From JANXUF01 sp043747685 (GTDB lineage: Bacteria; Actinomycetota; Acidimicrobiia; Acidimicrobiales; Ilumatobacteraceae), in assembly GCA_043747685.1 (NCBI GenBank), contig JAYTOR010000117.1, positions 1 to 6,583 of the forward strand: DNA of 6,583 bases, given 5' to 3'. The translations under genes were made by a program, and so were the position numbers. Positions 5,429 to 6,583 of the stretch are shown piece by piece (within the stretch, counting starts at the first letter, position 1; every line of letters begins with the position of its first letter). Below the pieces are notes generated by a model. It worked only from the letters and a program-made list of their open reading frames with translations. It was not told the origin of the DNA and searched no databases.

Positions 5429-6577
5429 GTGTCTGAAATCAATGAGTATCCGTCTGCAAATATCGCCGAGTTCCTGCGTACCGCTGACGTCGCCACTCCG
5501 TTCGTCGTCGTCGACACGAGCCTCGTCGAACAGCGCTATCTGCAGCTCGCCGATGCCCTGCCGGCGTCGCGCATCTACTACGCCGTCAAGGCAAACCCTG
5601 CGGCGCCGGTGCTCGAACGGCTCGTCGGTCTGAACTCGGCATTCGACGTCGCCAGCCCTGCGGAGATCGACATGTGTCTCGCTTCCGGAGCATCGGCGCT
5701 GAACATCTCCTACGGCAACACGATCAAGAAACGCCGTGACGTCGAATACGCATGGTCGTGCGGAGTCCGACGCTTCACCGTCGATGTCGACACCGAGTTG
5801 GAAAAGGTCGTCGACGTCGCCCCCGGGGCATCACTGTGTGTCCGGCTGCGCCACGAATGCGGTGGTGCCGACTGGCCGCTGTCGCGCAAATTCGGGTGCG
5901 AACCCGCCGATGTCGTCCGCCTGCTGGCGATGGCCGCCGACGCCGGTTCGGAGTGCGGCGTGTCGTTCCATGTCGGGTCCCAGCAACGCGAGCTCGACGC
6001 CTGGAGCGACGCGCTGGAGGTCGTCGCCGACATCTTCCAGCGCGCCCGCCATCTCGGTGCCGAACCACGCTTCGTCAATCTCGGCGGAGGTTTTCCCGGG
6101 ACGTACCGAGAGCGCACCCCGGCGATCTCAGCGTACGGTTCTGCGATCCAGTCGGCGCTCGCCCGCTGGTTCCCGGAGGGCCTCGCCGAAGTGATGGTCG
6201 AGCCCGGCCGCTATCTCGTCGCCGACGCCGGCGTGCTGCGCAGCGAAGTCGTGCTGGTGTCGCGCCGCTCGCCGGAGGACTCCGAGCGATGGGTGTACAT
6301 CGACTGCGGCAAGTTCCACGGCCTCGCCGAGACGATGGACGAAGCGATCCGCTTCCGCCTGCGTACCGAACAAGACGGTACACCGACGGGGCCTGTCGTG
6401 CTCGCCGGGCCGACCTGCGATTCCGTCGACGTGCTCTACGAGAAGTCCAGCTACGAACTGCCGCTGTCACTCGCAGAAGGCGACACCGTCGACGTACTGT
6501 CGGCCGGCGCCTACACGACGACCTACAGCTCCGTCGGCTTCAACGGCTTCGCGCCACTGCAGGAACACTTCGTCTGA
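5429..6577 (+). CDS. PLP-dependent ornithine decarboxylase-like enzyme (group IV, alanine-racemase fold)
   Basis: This probably converts ornithine (possibly also lysine) to putrescine (cadaverine) in the cytoplasm. From GTG 5429 it has 382 residues, the usual length of bacterial group IV ornithine decarboxylases. The TIM-barrel part has the PLP lysine Lys54 in YAVKAN, HVGSQ (His181), the phosphate-binding glycine loop GGGFPG (219-224) and EPGRY (258-262). The C-terminal barrel carries AGPTCDSVD with Cys330 and Asp331 donated across the dimer interface, and Tyr362 in GAYTTTYSSVGFNGF. GPTCDS is typical of ornithine decarboxylases; diaminopimelate decarboxylases usually show a CESGD-type motif here. 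All active-site residues are present. The start is set by the leaderless promoter; ATG 5408 would add seven residues (MFVWSAA) encoded by the promoter itself. The gene stands alone, with an operator-like palindrome in front. Lysine or carboxynorspermidine specificity cannot be excluded by eye. Confidence 0.92.
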   Translation: MSEINEYPSANIAEFLRTADVATPFVVVDTSLVEQRYLQLADALPASRIYYAVKANPAAPVLERLVGLNSAFDVASPAEIDMCLASGASALNISYGNTIKKRRDVEYAWSCGVRRFTVDVDTELEKVVDVAPGASLCVRLRHECGGADWPLSRKFGCEPADVVRLLAMAADAGSECGVSFHVGSQQRELDAWSDALEVVADIFQRARHLGAEPRFVNLGGGFPGTYRERTPAISAYGSAIQSALARWFPEGLAEVMVEPGRYLVADAGVLRSEVVLVSRRSPEDSERWVYIDCGKFHGLAETMDEAIRFRLRTEQDGTPTGPVVLAGPTCDSVDVLYEKSSYELPLSLAEGDTVDVLSAGAYTTTYSSVGFNGFAPLQEHFV

Positions 6578-6583
6578 GATACG

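Overview
The window is GC-rich with strong C/G third-position bias. It looks like a high-GC actinobacterium. The combination of a type IIA topoisomerase pair, a class E-like sortase, a leaderless GTG start and a ResA-like redox protein would fit Acidimicrobiia (Ilumatobacter-like), but that placement is inference, not something the sequence proves.

Layout from left to right. Positions 1-2880 (minus strand) hold a two-gene topoisomerase operon: the B subunit (ParE/GyrB type, 856-2880), then after a single base the A subunit (ParC/GyrA type, 854 down to the window edge, so only its first 284 residues are visible). A 284-base gap with short direct repeats separates the operon from a divergent, membrane-anchored sortase-family gene (3165-3941, plus). 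Only 34 bases further on, convergent to the sortase, lies the most interesting gene: a thioredoxin/ResA-like protein on the minus strand (3976-5061). Read conventionally it breaks into two open frames at one in-frame TGA (4713-4711). That TGA sits exactly where the catalytic cysteine of the thioredoxin active site belongs (W-A-S-Y-[TGA]-G-C-R). Coding continues in the same frame on both sides, and a seven-base-pair hairpin with a five-base AGGUU loop begins 13 bases after the TGA. This is the expected geometry of a bacterial SECIS element, and the loop resembles that of E. coli fdhF. I therefore annotate one 361-residue selenoprotein, not two genes or a pseudogene.

A 367-base divergent gap (5062-5428) follows. 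It carries a well-formed promoter and an overlapping imperfect palindrome, and drives a complete group IV (alanine-racemase-fold) ornithine decarboxylase-like gene (5429-6577, plus). The promoter position implies a leaderless transcript starting at the GTG.

The genes do not form one pathway: topoisomerase (DNA topology), sortase (cell surface), selenoprotein (thiol/selenol redox) and decarboxylase (polyamine synthesis) look like independent transcription units. The selenoprotein requires selA/selB/selC/selD elsewhere in the genome; none is in this window.
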